DNA of 8,462 bases from an uncultured Eubacteriales bacterium (GCA_958414825.1 CATYXQ010000069.1:1-8462); one strand, 5' to 3'; positions 1 through 6,472 are shown, counted from the first letter of the stretch. Notes: generated from the sequence alone by a model not told the origin. A program made the numbers and translations.

Positions 1-119
1 CGGTCAGCTGTCCGCCCGCGGTTCCGATCGCGGTGTCCGGCGAGCGAATTGACAGCGAAGCCGTCGCGCTCTTTCGGTATTACGGGATCGGCACGGTGGA
101 TGTGCTGACCAAAAATTGA
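1..119 (+). CDS. 3' end of an unidentified protein-coding gene (partial)
   Basis: An open frame enters from the left edge (codons start at position 3) and stops at TGA 117-119, giving about 38 C-terminal residues that end in GIGTVDVLTKN. The other two + frames close earlier (stops near 49-51 and 106-108), and this frame has the G/C-rich third positions of the neighbouring genes, so I take it as real. The tail mixes hydrophobic and charged residues without a membrane segment or a motif I can assign. I do not recognise the family. No clear intrinsic terminator follows: only a 5-bp CCGAT/ATCGG dyad at 129-140 without a T tract. The argS promoter begins about 37 bases after the stop, so the two genes are probably separate transcription units. 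Confidence 0.6.
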   Translation, partial: VSCPPAVPIAVSGERIDSEAVALFRYYGIGTVDVLTKN

Positions 120-155
120 TCCGTATATCCGATAAATCGGGGCCGCAAAAAACTC

Positions 156-184
156 TTGAAATACCTGTACTTTTGGTGTATAAT
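156..184 (+). promoter_or_regulatory. Sigma-A promoter for argS
   Basis: A -35 box TTGAAA (156-161) and a -10 box TATAAT (179-184) are separated by exactly 17 bases, very close to the housekeeping sigma consensus. Transcription would start near 191, leaving an untranslated leader of about 35 nt before the argS ATG. That is too short for a T-box or other riboswitch, so argS appears not to be controlled by a structured leader. Sequence downstream (185-205) is AT-rich, consistent with easy promoter opening. This is read directly from the sequence; activity is inferred. Confidence 0.85.
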
Positions 185-225
185 TAAATAATTAATCACA
201 CTCTTATCATAAGGGGAATTGCCGT

Positions 226-1917
226 ATGCTTGAGATCAAACAACAAATCGCCGCCGCGCTGGCCAAAGCAGCGGGCGGCGCGTGCGCCGCGTCCGAAATC
301 GCCGCCGCGCTGGAATATCCTCCCTCCGCCGAAATGGGCGACCTTGCGTTTCCCTGCTTTAGGCTGAGCCGCGCTTTGAAAAAAGCGCCGCCCGCGATTG
401 CGGCGTCCCTGTCTCAATCCTTTACATCGCCGGCCGTAGCGCGCGCCGAGACGGCGGGCGGTTATCTGAATCTGTTTTTAGACAAGGAATATCTCGCGCG
501 CCATGTCATCGAGCGCACCGTATTTTCGGACAAGCCATACGGTTCGTCCGACGTCGGAAAGGGTCGCACCGTCGTACTCGACTATTCCTCGCCGAACGTA
601 GCCAAGCCCTTTCACATCGGGCATCTCGGCACGACCGTGATCGGCCATTCCCTGAAAAAACTGCATCAGTTTGCCGGATATACCTGCGTCGGGATCAATC
701 ATCTCGGCGACTGGGGCACCCAGTTTGGAAAGCTGATCGTCGCCTACCGCAAATGGGGCGATCAGGAGACGATTGAACACGGCGAAATCGACGCGCTTGT
801 TTCGCTGTACGTCCGCTTTCATGCCGAGGCTGAAAACGATCCGTCGCTGGAGGACGCCGCGCGCGCGGAATTTACGAAGCTGGAGGCCGGAGACGAGGAA
901 AATCTCCGCCTTTGGAAATGGTTTGTCGAGCTTAGCCTGCGCGAATATCAAAAGACCTATGCCCTGCTCGGTATCGATTTTGACAGCTACAACGGCGAAA
1001 GCTTTTATACCGATAAAATGCCTGCGCAGGTCGAGCGCCTGCGCGAAAAAGGGCTGCTCAAGCTGGACGACGGCGCATCTGTGGTCGATCTTGAGCCCTA
1101 CGGAATGCCGCCCTGCCTGATTCTCAAGCGCGACGGCTCCACGCTCTATCCGACCCGCGACATCGCCGCAGCAGTCTACCGTATGCAGACCTACAATTTT
1201 GACAAGTGCATATACGTTACGAGCGCGGGACAGTCGCTGCACTTTGCACAGTGGTTCAAGGTCGTCGAACTGATGGGCTACGACTGGTTCGGCAAGCTGG
1301 TGCACGTCCCGTACGGCACGGTTTCGATCGGCGGCGAAAAGCTCGCCACCCGCACCGGGAACGTCGTTCTGCTCAAAGACCTGTTTGCGCAGGCTATTGA
1401 AAAATCCCGCGCCATTGTCGAGGAAAAAAATCCTGGACTTGAAAACAAGGACGAAGTAGCCGAAGCTGTGGGCGTCGGCGCTATTGTATTCCACTACCTC
1501 TCAAACAGCCGGATCAAGGACATCAGCTTTGTGATCGAGGACGCCCTCTCCTTTGAGGGCAACACCGGCCCCTATGCGCAGTACACCTACGCGCGCACCC
1601 GCAGCATTCTGCGCCGCGCAGACGAAGCGCCGCAAAAGGCTGTGCATATTACCGCGTCCGAAGAGGGCGAGCTTGCCAAAGTGCTCTCCCGCTTCCCCGA
1701 ACGTGTAAACGGCGCGATAGCCGAGTACGAGCCCTCCGTCATCACCCGGTATATTCTTGATGTGTGCGCGGCGTTCAACCGTTTCTATCACGAATGTCCT
1801 ATTCTCTCCGCCGACGGGGAGACGCGCGCAACGCGCCTAAATCTTGTGCGCGCAACAAGCCAGGTGCTGGGCAATGCGCTCGACCTGATCTGCCTGAAAA
1901 AGCCCGAACAAATTTAA
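226..1917 (+). CDS. argS: Arginyl-tRNA synthetase (ArgRS)
   Basis: A 563-residue cytoplasmic class I synthetase that joins arginine to tRNA-Arg at the expense of ATP. Residues about 1-110 form the ArgRS-specific N-terminal domain that contacts the tRNA D-loop (EMGDLAFPCF at 36-45). The catalytic fold carries the signature SSPNVAKPFHIGH, with HIGH at 130-133, followed by HLGDWGTQFGKL. The second class I signature is degenerate, KLATRTGN at 372-379; loss of a proper KMSKS is common in ArgRS, where a lysine near HIGH is thought to compensate. The helical DALR-type anticodon-binding domain begins around TGPYAQYTYARTRSILRR and runs to the end. Length is normal for the family. The start is supported by AAGGGG (211-216) nine bases upstream and by the promoter at 156-184. 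A yebC-family gene follows about 95 bases later, probably in the same transcript. Identification is secure. Confidence 0.97.
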   Translation: MLEIKQQIAAALAKAAGGACAASEIAAALEYPPSAEMGDLAFPCFRLSRALKKAPPAIAASLSQSFTSPAVARAETAGGYLNLFLDKEYLARHVIERTVFSDKPYGSSDVGKGRTVVLDYSSPNVAKPFHIGHLGTTVIGHSLKKLHQFAGYTCVGINHLGDWGTQFGKLIVAYRKWGDQETIEHGEIDALVSLYVRFHAEAENDPSLEDAARAEFTKLEAGDEENLRLWKWFVELSLREYQKTYALLGIDFDSYNGESFYTDKMPAQVERLREKGLLKLDDGASVVDLEPYGMPPCLILKRDGSTLYPTRDIAAAVYRMQTYNFDKCIYVTSAGQSLHFAQWFKVVELMGYDWFGKLVHVPYGTVSIGGEKLATRTGNVVLLKDLFAQAIEKSRAIVEEKNPGLENKDEVAEAVGVGAIVFHYLSNSRIKDISFVIEDALSFEGNTGPYAQYTYARTRSILRRADEAPQKAVHITASEEGELAKVLSRFPERVNGAIAEYEPSVITRYILDVCAAFNRFYHECPILSADGETRATRLNLVRATSQVLGNALDLICLKKPEQI

Positions 1918-1920
1918 TAA

Positions 1921-1944
1921 AAAGAAAAGCGCCGATTTCGGCGC
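1921..1944 (-). terminator. A-tract plus hairpin after argS; terminator-like on the minus strand
   Basis: A perfect dyad GCGCCGA/TCGGCGC (1929-1944, two-base loop, or 6 bp with a four-base loop) lies 11 bases after the argS stop. On the + strand it is preceded by an A-rich run (AATAAAAAGAAAA) and followed by AGTACC, so it has no U tract and should not terminate argS transcription efficiently. Read on the minus strand, the hairpin is followed by TTTTCTTTTTATT, a good intrinsic terminator shape, yet no minus-strand gene is visible. It may block antisense transcription or act as a hairpin protecting or pausing the argS message. A similar arrangement follows ileS. Confidence 0.45.
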
Positions 1945-2011
1945 AGTACCACCGCCAGACCGCCGTCTGCCGGAATACGCAAAACAGAACGATTGATTTA
2001 GGAGAAACAGT

Positions 2012-2734
2012 ATGTCTGGACACAGCAAATGGAAAAATATTATGCACAAAAAAGAGAAAACCGACGCGCAACGCGCCAAGGTTTTCACCAAAATCGGTAA
2101 GGAAATGGCCGTCGCCATCCGTGAGGGCGGAGCGGATCCGGTATCCAACTCCAAACTGCGCGATCTGATTCAAAAAGCGAAAGCCAACAACGTACCGAAC
2201 GACAACATCGACCGGATTATCAAAAAATTCTCAGGCGACAACAACATTGCATACGACGAGATCACCTATGAGGGCTACGGTCCCTGCGGCGTAGCCGTTA
2301 TTGTCGAGGCCACGACCGACAACCGCAACCGCACGGCCTCGGAAGTGCGCCACTATTTCGATAAATTCGGCGGAAATCTCGGCCAGAACGGCTGCGTCAG
2401 CTATCTTTTTGAGACAAAAGGCGTTATTCTGATCGAGCAGGACGGCAAAATCGACGAGGACAAACTGATGGAAAACGCGCTGGAGGCAGGCGCTTCCGAT
2501 TTTTCGTCCGAGAACGGCTGTTTTGAAATCTACACGGAGCCCTCCGACCTCTATGCGGTAAAAGAAGCGCTGGAAGCGGCTGGGTACACGGTTATGTCTG
2601 CGCAGACCGACCGGATTCCGTCCACCTATGTGACGCTTGAAAACGAAGAGGACGTCCGCCACATGCAGCTGCTTTTGGACAGTCTTGAGGAGAACGACGA
2701 CGTAAGCGACGTCTACCACAACTGGGAAGAATAA
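2012..2734 (+). CDS. YebC/PmpR family protein
   Basis: A 240-residue cytoplasmic protein, full length for the family. The N-terminal signature MSGHSKWKNIMHKKEKTDAQRAKVF is of the GHSKW type (the main YebC class rather than the YeeI-like class). Further family motifs are YEGYGPCGVAVIVEA (86-100), TTDNRNRT (101-108) and GCVSYLFE (127-134), matching the known three-domain layout of a basic helical N-terminal domain and two alpha/beta domains. The family was long annotated as a DNA-binding transcriptional regulator. More recent work ties it to translation, relieving ribosome stalling at difficult motifs such as polyproline, which fits its place between argS and ileS. The start is fixed by AGGAG (2000-2004) seven bases before the ATG. 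No promoter is visible in 1918-2011, so it is probably co-transcribed with argS. Family assignment is secure; its precise role here is inferred. Confidence 0.95.
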   Translation: MSGHSKWKNIMHKKEKTDAQRAKVFTKIGKEMAVAIREGGADPVSNSKLRDLIQKAKANNVPNDNIDRIIKKFSGDNNIAYDEITYEGYGPCGVAVIVEATTDNRNRTASEVRHYFDKFGGNLGQNGCVSYLFETKGVILIEQDGKIDEDKLMENALEAGASDFSSENGCFEIYTEPSDLYAVKEALEAAGYTVMSAQTDRIPSTYVTLENEEDVRHMQLLLDSLEENDDVSDVYHNWEE

Positions 2735-2740
2735 ACGGAA

Positions 2741-2798
2741 TTTGGGGGCGCGTGCGCACCAAAACAACCCAAATCAGACGTTTTTGCCGCGATGCGGC
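2741..2798 (+). other. Inverted repeats after yebC, no clear terminator
   Basis: The stretch between yebC and the ileS promoter holds TTTGGG (2741-2746) matched by CCCAAA (2768-2773), enclosing a GCGC-GT-GCGC dyad (2748-2757), and then GCCGC-GAT-GCGGC (2786-2798). A TTTTT run sits at 2781-2785, between the two structures and not directly after a strong stem. No canonical intrinsic terminator can be drawn with confidence, so some argS-yebC transcripts may read into the ileS leader and meet the T-box terminator. Confidence 0.3.
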
Positions 2799-2818
2799 GG
2801 AAATAAGCCGGTTTTCTG

Positions 2819-2847
2819 TTGACAAGGGAAACAGATTGTGTTATATT
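2819..2847 (+). promoter_or_regulatory. Sigma-A promoter for the ileS T-box leader
   Basis: A perfect -35 box TTGACA (2819-2824) and a -10 box TATATT (2842-2847) have 17-base spacing. The start of transcription is expected around 2854, immediately upstream of T-box stem I, which gives a leader of about 380 nt before the ileS ATG. A strong constitutive promoter followed by a conditional terminator is the usual arrangement for T-box genes. Confidence 0.88.
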
Positions 2848-2853
2848 AAAATT

Positions 2854-3087
2854 TGAAAAAATAAAGCGTAGATGAAGACAGTAGCTTTTCGTGAAAGGCA
2901 CAGCGAGCCGGGGAGGGTGCGAGCCCGGTGCAAGTATGCGGCAAAGCGAACATCACTTCGGAGCGCGTCCGCAAACGCTTTCGCCGGTAGCGGACGACGG
3001 TTTTCCCCCGTTACAGGGAAGCCATATGACGGTATGCGCAAAAGGTGGTTTCTCCCCTCGTCCTTTTGACGGGGGATTTTTTATTTT
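2854..3087 (+). promoter_or_regulatory. T-box riboswitch leader (tRNA-Ile sensing)
   Basis: The leader RNA binds uncharged tRNA-Ile and then antiterminates into ileS. In stem I, a loop-E-type AGTA (2880-2883) lies opposite the specifier loop. Helix GCTTT (2884-2888)/AAAGC (2943-2947) sits above that loop and GAAG (2874-2877)/CTTC (2956-2959) below it. The loop reads GAAC-ATC-A, so the specifier codon is ATC (2952-2954), isoleucine. The distal hairpin CCGGG (2908-2912)/CCCGG (2924-2928) carries the conserved GGTGCGAG loop, preceded by AGCGAG. A 7-bp helix CGTCCGC (2966-2972)/GCGGACG (2990-2996) and a hairpin TTCCC (3003-3007)/GGGAA (3016-3020) follow. The T-box element AAAAGGTGGTTTC (3040-3052) exposes TGGT (3046-3049), which can pair with the ACCA end of tRNA-Ile (discriminator A). 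The specifier, the discriminator base and the downstream gene agree, so the assignment is strong. Confidence 0.95.
3053..3087 (+). terminator. T-box conditional intrinsic terminator
   Basis: The 5' arm TCCCCTCGTC (3053-3062) pairs with GACGGGGGA (3068-3076) around a CTTTT loop, with one bulged base. A T-rich tract TTTTTTATTTT (3077-3087) follows. The competing antiterminator helix uses AAAAGG (3040-3045) with CCTTTT (3062-3067), taking over the terminator loop and the base at the top of its stem. Uncharged tRNA-Ile should stabilise the antiterminator; charged tRNA leaves this terminator to form and stops transcription before ileS. Confidence 0.9.
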
Positions 3088-3233
3088 CGACTGCTCGCCG
3101 CTGCCGTCTGCAAAATTTTTCGGAAACAGTTAAACGTTCCAAAAAAACCGCGGCCGCCGCTGCGACCGTTCCGATAAAAAATTCAACCATCGTCATCATA
3201 GGGCAAGCCCCTTATTTGAAACAAGGAGATCGT

Positions 3234-6200
3234 ATGTATAAGAAAGTCTCAACACAGCTTTCCTTCGTCGAACGCGAAAAAGACGTACGGAAATTCTGGG
3301 AAGAAAAACACATTTTTGAAAAGAGCGTGGAGCATCGCCGCGGACGGCCGAGCTTTACCTTTTACGACGGCCCCCCCACCGCAAACGGCAAGCCTCACAT
3401 CGGCCACGTCCTGACCCGCGTTATCAAGGATTTGATCCCGCGCTATCAGACCATGAAAGGATTTGACGTTCCCCGCAAGGCCGGATGGGACACGCACGGC
3501 CTGCCGGTCGAGCTTGAGGTGGAAAAACAGCTCGGTATCGACGGCAAAGAGCAGATCGAGGCGTACGGACTCGAACCGTTCATCGAGCACTGCAAAGAGA
3601 GCGTATGGAAATACAAGGGGATGTGGGAGGATTTCTCGCAGACGGTCGGCTTCTGGGCGGACATGGAGCACCCCTACGTCACCTATCACAACGAGTATAT
3701 TGAGTCGGTCTGGTGGTCGCTCAAACAGATTTACGACCGCGGACTGCTGTACAAGGGCTTTAAGATCGTTCCCTACTGCCCGCGCTGCGGCACGCCCCTT
3801 TCCTCGCACGAGGTTGCGCAGGGATATAAGGACGTAAAGGAACGCTCGGCCATCGCACGCTTTCAGATCACAAACGAGGACGCCTACATTCTCGCGTGGA
3901 CGACCACGCCGTGGACGCTGCCCTCAAACGTTGCGCTCTGCGTACACCCGGACTATGACTATGCAAAGGTCAAAGCCGCAGACGGCCATATCTATTACCT
4001 TGCAAAAGCGCTCTGCGACAGTGTGCTCGGCGAGGGCGGCTATGAGATCCTCGAAGAAGTCAAGGGCAAGGATCTCGAAGGCAAATCCTACATGCCGCTT
4101 TTCGATTTTGCAAAAGATCTGATTGCCAAACAGAAAAAGCGCGCCTACTATGTCGTCTGCGACGGCTATGTCACGCTGTCCGACGGCACCGGCGTCGTGC
4201 ATATCGCGCCCGCGTTCGGTGAGGACGACTCGAAAGTAGGTAAAAAATACGACCTGCCCTTCGTTCAGCTTGTAGATTCCAAGGGTGAAATGACCGCCGA
4301 GACCAAATGGCCGGGCGTATTCTGCAAAGAGGCGGATCGGCGTGTGCTCAGCGACCTTGAGGAACGCGGTCTTCTCTACTCCGCGCCGGTATTTGAACAC
4401 AGCTACCCGCACTGCTGGCGGTGCGGCACGCCTCTGATTTACTACGCGCGCGACTCCTGGTTTATCCGCATGACCGACGTGCGGGACGACCTGATCCGCA
4501 ACAATGAGACCATCAACTGGATTCCCGAAAGCATCGGGCGCGGCCGCTTCGGCGACTGGCTGGAAAACGTGCAGGACTGGGGACTCAGCCGCAACCGTTA
4601 CTGGGGCACGCCGCTCAACATCTGGGAATGCAGCTGCGGACGGCGGCACTCGATCGGTTCGATTGCCGAACTGAAGGAGATGTCCGACAACTGTCCGGAA
4701 AATATCGAACTGCACCGCCCCTACATCGACGCGGTGACGCTGCGCTGCCCGGACTGCGGCGGCGTGATGCGCCGCGTGCCGGAGGTTATCGACTGCTGGT
4801 ATGACAGCGGTTCTATGCCGTTTGCCCAGCACCACTATCCGTTTGAAAACAAGGACGTGTTTGAAGCGCAGTTCCCGGCGGACTTTATCTCCGAGGCTGT
4901 TGACCAGACGCGCGGCTGGTTTTACTCTCTGCTGGCCATCTCGACCCTGATCTTCAACAAAGCGCCCTATAAAAACGTTATTGTGCTCGGCCATGTTCAG
5001 GATGAAAACGGGCAGAAAATGTCCAAATCCAAAGGCAACGCCGTTGACCCGTTCGAGGCGCTCGAAGCCTACGGCGCAGACGCGATCCGCTGGTACTTCT
5101 ATACGAACTCGGCGCCCTGGCTGCCCAACCGTTTCCACGGCAAGGCCGTCGTTGAGGGGCAGCGCAAATTTCTCGGCACGCTCTGGAACACCTATGCGTT
5201 CTATGTACTGTACGCCGACATCGACGGATTTGACCCGACCAAACACACGCTCGACCCCCAAACGCTCCCTGTCATGGACCGCTGGCTGCTCTCCCGTCTA
5301 AATACCCTCATTGGCGAAGCGGACGGCTGCCTTGCCGCCTACAAGATCACCGAGGCGGCGAAAGCGCTCAGTTCCTTTACCGACGAGCTTTCCAACTGGT
5401 ATGTCCGCCGCTGCCGCGAGCGCTATTGGGGCGCCGAGATGACCGAGGATAAGAAAAACGCCTACATGACGCTGTATACCGCGCTGGTGACGCTCTCCAA
5501 GCTGGCCGCGCCGATGATTCCGTTCATGACCGAGGAGATTTATCAAAACCTCGTGCGCTCGGTAGACGCAAGCGCGCCCGAAAGCATCCACCTCTGCGAT
5601 TATCCCACATCCGACGCGCGCTTCATCGACAAACAGCTTGAAGCCGACATGGACGAAGTGCTGAACATCGTCATTTTGGGACGCGCGGCGCGCAATGCGG
5701 CCAACATCAAAAACCGTCAGCCGATCGGTATGCTCTATATCGGCGCGGAAAAAACGCTGGACGACGCCTATATGCAGATCATTTTAGACGAACTCAACGT
5801 CAAGGCGGCTGAATTTACAAACGACGCTTCCGCGTTCCTGTCCTACAATATCAAGCCGAATCTAAAAACCGTGGGGCCGAAATACGGCAAGCTGCTCGGC
5901 GCAATCCGCAAAGCGCTCTCCGAGCGCGACGGCGCGGCGCTCAAGCGCACGCTCGACGCGGACGGTAAAATCACGCTCGCGCTCGACGGCGGAAGCGAAG
6001 CCGAGCTTACGGCAGACGATCTGTTGATTGAAACCGTGCAGAGCGGACGCTATGTTTCCCTGTCGGAGAACGGCGTTACAATCGCGCTTGACACCGAGCT
6101 TTCCGACGCGCTGATCGAGGAAGGCTACGTGCGCGAGATCATCTCCAAGGTTCAAACCATGCGCAAAGAGGCCGGGTTTGAAGTGACCGACCACATCACG

Positions 6201-6368
6201 CTGTACGCGGACAACAGCGAAAAGATCAAAGCGATCATCGACCGCAACGCGGCGGAAATCAAAGCCGCAACGCTCGGCGATCTCGTCATCTTCGGCGCGA
6301 TTGAAGGCTATTCCAAAAACTGGGATATTAACGACGAAGAAGTTACGTTAGCTGTGAAAAAAGTATAA
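3234..6368 (+). CDS. ileS: Isoleucyl-tRNA synthetase, type 2 (IleRS2)
   Basis: A 1044-residue cytoplasmic class I synthetase that charges tRNA-Ile. The ATG at 3234 has AAGGAG (3223-3228) five bases upstream. The frame stays open back to a GTG at 3045, but that lies inside the T-box. HIGH is at 55-58 in GKPHIGHVL, and KMSKS at 595-599. The CP1 editing domain carries the threonine-rich WTTTPWTLP (222-230) and GVVHIAPAFGEDD (320-332), which proofreads mischarged valine. DQTRGWFYSL begins at 557. Cysteine pairs at 182/185, 394/397, 466/468 and 505/508 suggest metal sites inside the catalytic half. The anticodon-binding helical domain starts near 680. The C-terminal 200 residues lack the Cys4 zinc module of type 1 IleRS and instead resemble the family-2 C-terminal domain (SDALIEEGYVREIISKVQTM). 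Length, GWDTHGLPVELEVEK and this C-terminus mark the eukaryote-like, mupirocin-tolerant class. Expression is controlled by the upstream T-box. Confidence 0.97.
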   Translation: MYKKVSTQLSFVEREKDVRKFWEEKHIFEKSVEHRRGRPSFTFYDGPPTANGKPHIGHVLTRVIKDLIPRYQTMKGFDVPRKAGWDTHGLPVELEVEKQLGIDGKEQIEAYGLEPFIEHCKESVWKYKGMWEDFSQTVGFWADMEHPYVTYHNEYIESVWWSLKQIYDRGLLYKGFKIVPYCPRCGTPLSSHEVAQGYKDVKERSAIARFQITNEDAYILAWTTTPWTLPSNVALCVHPDYDYAKVKAADGHIYYLAKALCDSVLGEGGYEILEEVKGKDLEGKSYMPLFDFAKDLIAKQKKRAYYVVCDGYVTLSDGTGVVHIAPAFGEDDSKVGKKYDLPFVQLVDSKGEMTAETKWPGVFCKEADRRVLSDLEERGLLYSAPVFEHSYPHCWRCGTPLIYYARDSWFIRMTDVRDDLIRNNETINWIPESIGRGRFGDWLENVQDWGLSRNRYWGTPLNIWECSCGRRHSIGSIAELKEMSDNCPENIELHRPYIDAVTLRCPDCGGVMRRVPEVIDCWYDSGSMPFAQHHYPFENKDVFEAQFPADFISEAVDQTRGWFYSLLAISTLIFNKAPYKNVIVLGHVQDENGQKMSKSKGNAVDPFEALEAYGADAIRWYFYTNSAPWLPNRFHGKAVVEGQRKFLGTLWNTYAFYVLYADIDGFDPTKHTLDPQTLPVMDRWLLSRLNTLIGEADGCLAAYKITEAAKALSSFTDELSNWYVRRCRERYWGAEMTEDKKNAYMTLYTALVTLSKLAAPMIPFMTEEIYQNLVRSVDASAPESIHLCDYPTSDARFIDKQLEADMDEVLNIVILGRAARNAANIKNRQPIGMLYIGAEKTLDDAYMQIILDELNVKAAEFTNDASAFLSYNIKPNLKTVGPKYGKLLGAIRKALSERDGAALKRTLDADGKITLALDGGSEAELTADDLLIETVQSGRYVSLSENGVTIALDTELSDALIEEGYVREIISKVQTMRKEAGFEVTDHITLYADNSEKIKAIIDRNAAEIKAATLGDLVIFGAIEGYSKNWDINDEEVTLAVKKV

Positions 6369-6370
6369 CA

Positions 6371-6393
6371 AATAAAAAGCGGACATTGTCCGC
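6371..6393 (-). terminator. A-tract plus hairpin after ileS; terminator-like on the minus strand
   Basis: A perfect dyad GCGGAC-ATT-GTCCGC (6379-6393) starts ten bases after the ileS stop. It is preceded by AATAAAAA and followed by ACTATAC, so on the + strand it has no U tract. On the minus strand the hairpin is followed by TTTTTATTTG, a plausible intrinsic terminator, although no minus-strand gene is visible. It may instead be an operator-like inverted repeat, because a TATACT (6396-6401) that could serve as a -10 box lies two bases beyond it. Confidence 0.4.
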
Positions 6394-6443
6394 ACTATAC
6401 TCGTTGATTGTGCGAAAAATTTTCTGATTTTCCGGCGCAATCC

Positions 6444-6472
6444 AAAGCGCCGGCATTTTGCCGGCGCTTTTT
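6444..6472 (+). terminator. Strong intrinsic terminator between ileS and the ABC operon
   Basis: A perfect 11-bp stem, AAAGCGCCGGC (6444-6454) with GCCGGCGCTTT (6460-6470), closes an ATTTT loop, and the T run continues to 6472. It ends the ileS transcript about 75-105 bases after the stop. A second copy of CCGGCGC at 6432-6438 could pair with the same GCGCCGG (6447-6453) and compete with this hairpin. No strong promoter is seen between this terminator and the ABC gene: TTGCGA (6471-6476) and TTAAAG (6496-6501) are poorly spaced at 19 bases. How the ABC operon is transcribed is therefore unclear. Confidence 0.88.

Noticed and set aside
129..140. CCGAT/ATCGG dyad as terminator of the first gene
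   Set aside because: The stem is only 5 bp with a two-base loop, and no T tract follows, so it is not supportable as a terminator.
478..1494. A minus-strand open frame (338 codons) opposite argS
   Set aside because: Antisense shadow of the HIGH-bearing argS frame; no domain, no promoter and no ribosome binding site were seen.
1945..2011. A promoter for the yebC gene
   Set aside because: No pair of -35/-10 boxes with proper spacing could be found; co-transcription with argS is simpler.
2872..3133. Small open frames in the ileS leader (for example ATG at 2872 or 2891) as leader peptides
   Set aside because: They cross conserved T-box stems, have no Shine-Dalgarno at proper spacing, and have unconvincing peptide sequences; RNA structure explains this region.
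3045..3233. N-terminal extension of IleRS from a GTG at 3045
   Set aside because: The extension would begin inside the T-box bulge and run through the terminator hairpin and T tract. The ATG at 3234 has a good AAGGAG and starts exactly at the normal family N-terminus (MYKKVS).
3924..5261. A long minus-strand open frame (445 codons) opposite ileS
   Set aside because: It lies wholly antisense to a well-supported ileS gene. Such long mirror frames are expected when codon third positions are G/C-rich. The encoded sequence is Arg/Val/Ala-rich with no recognisable domain or ribosome binding site.
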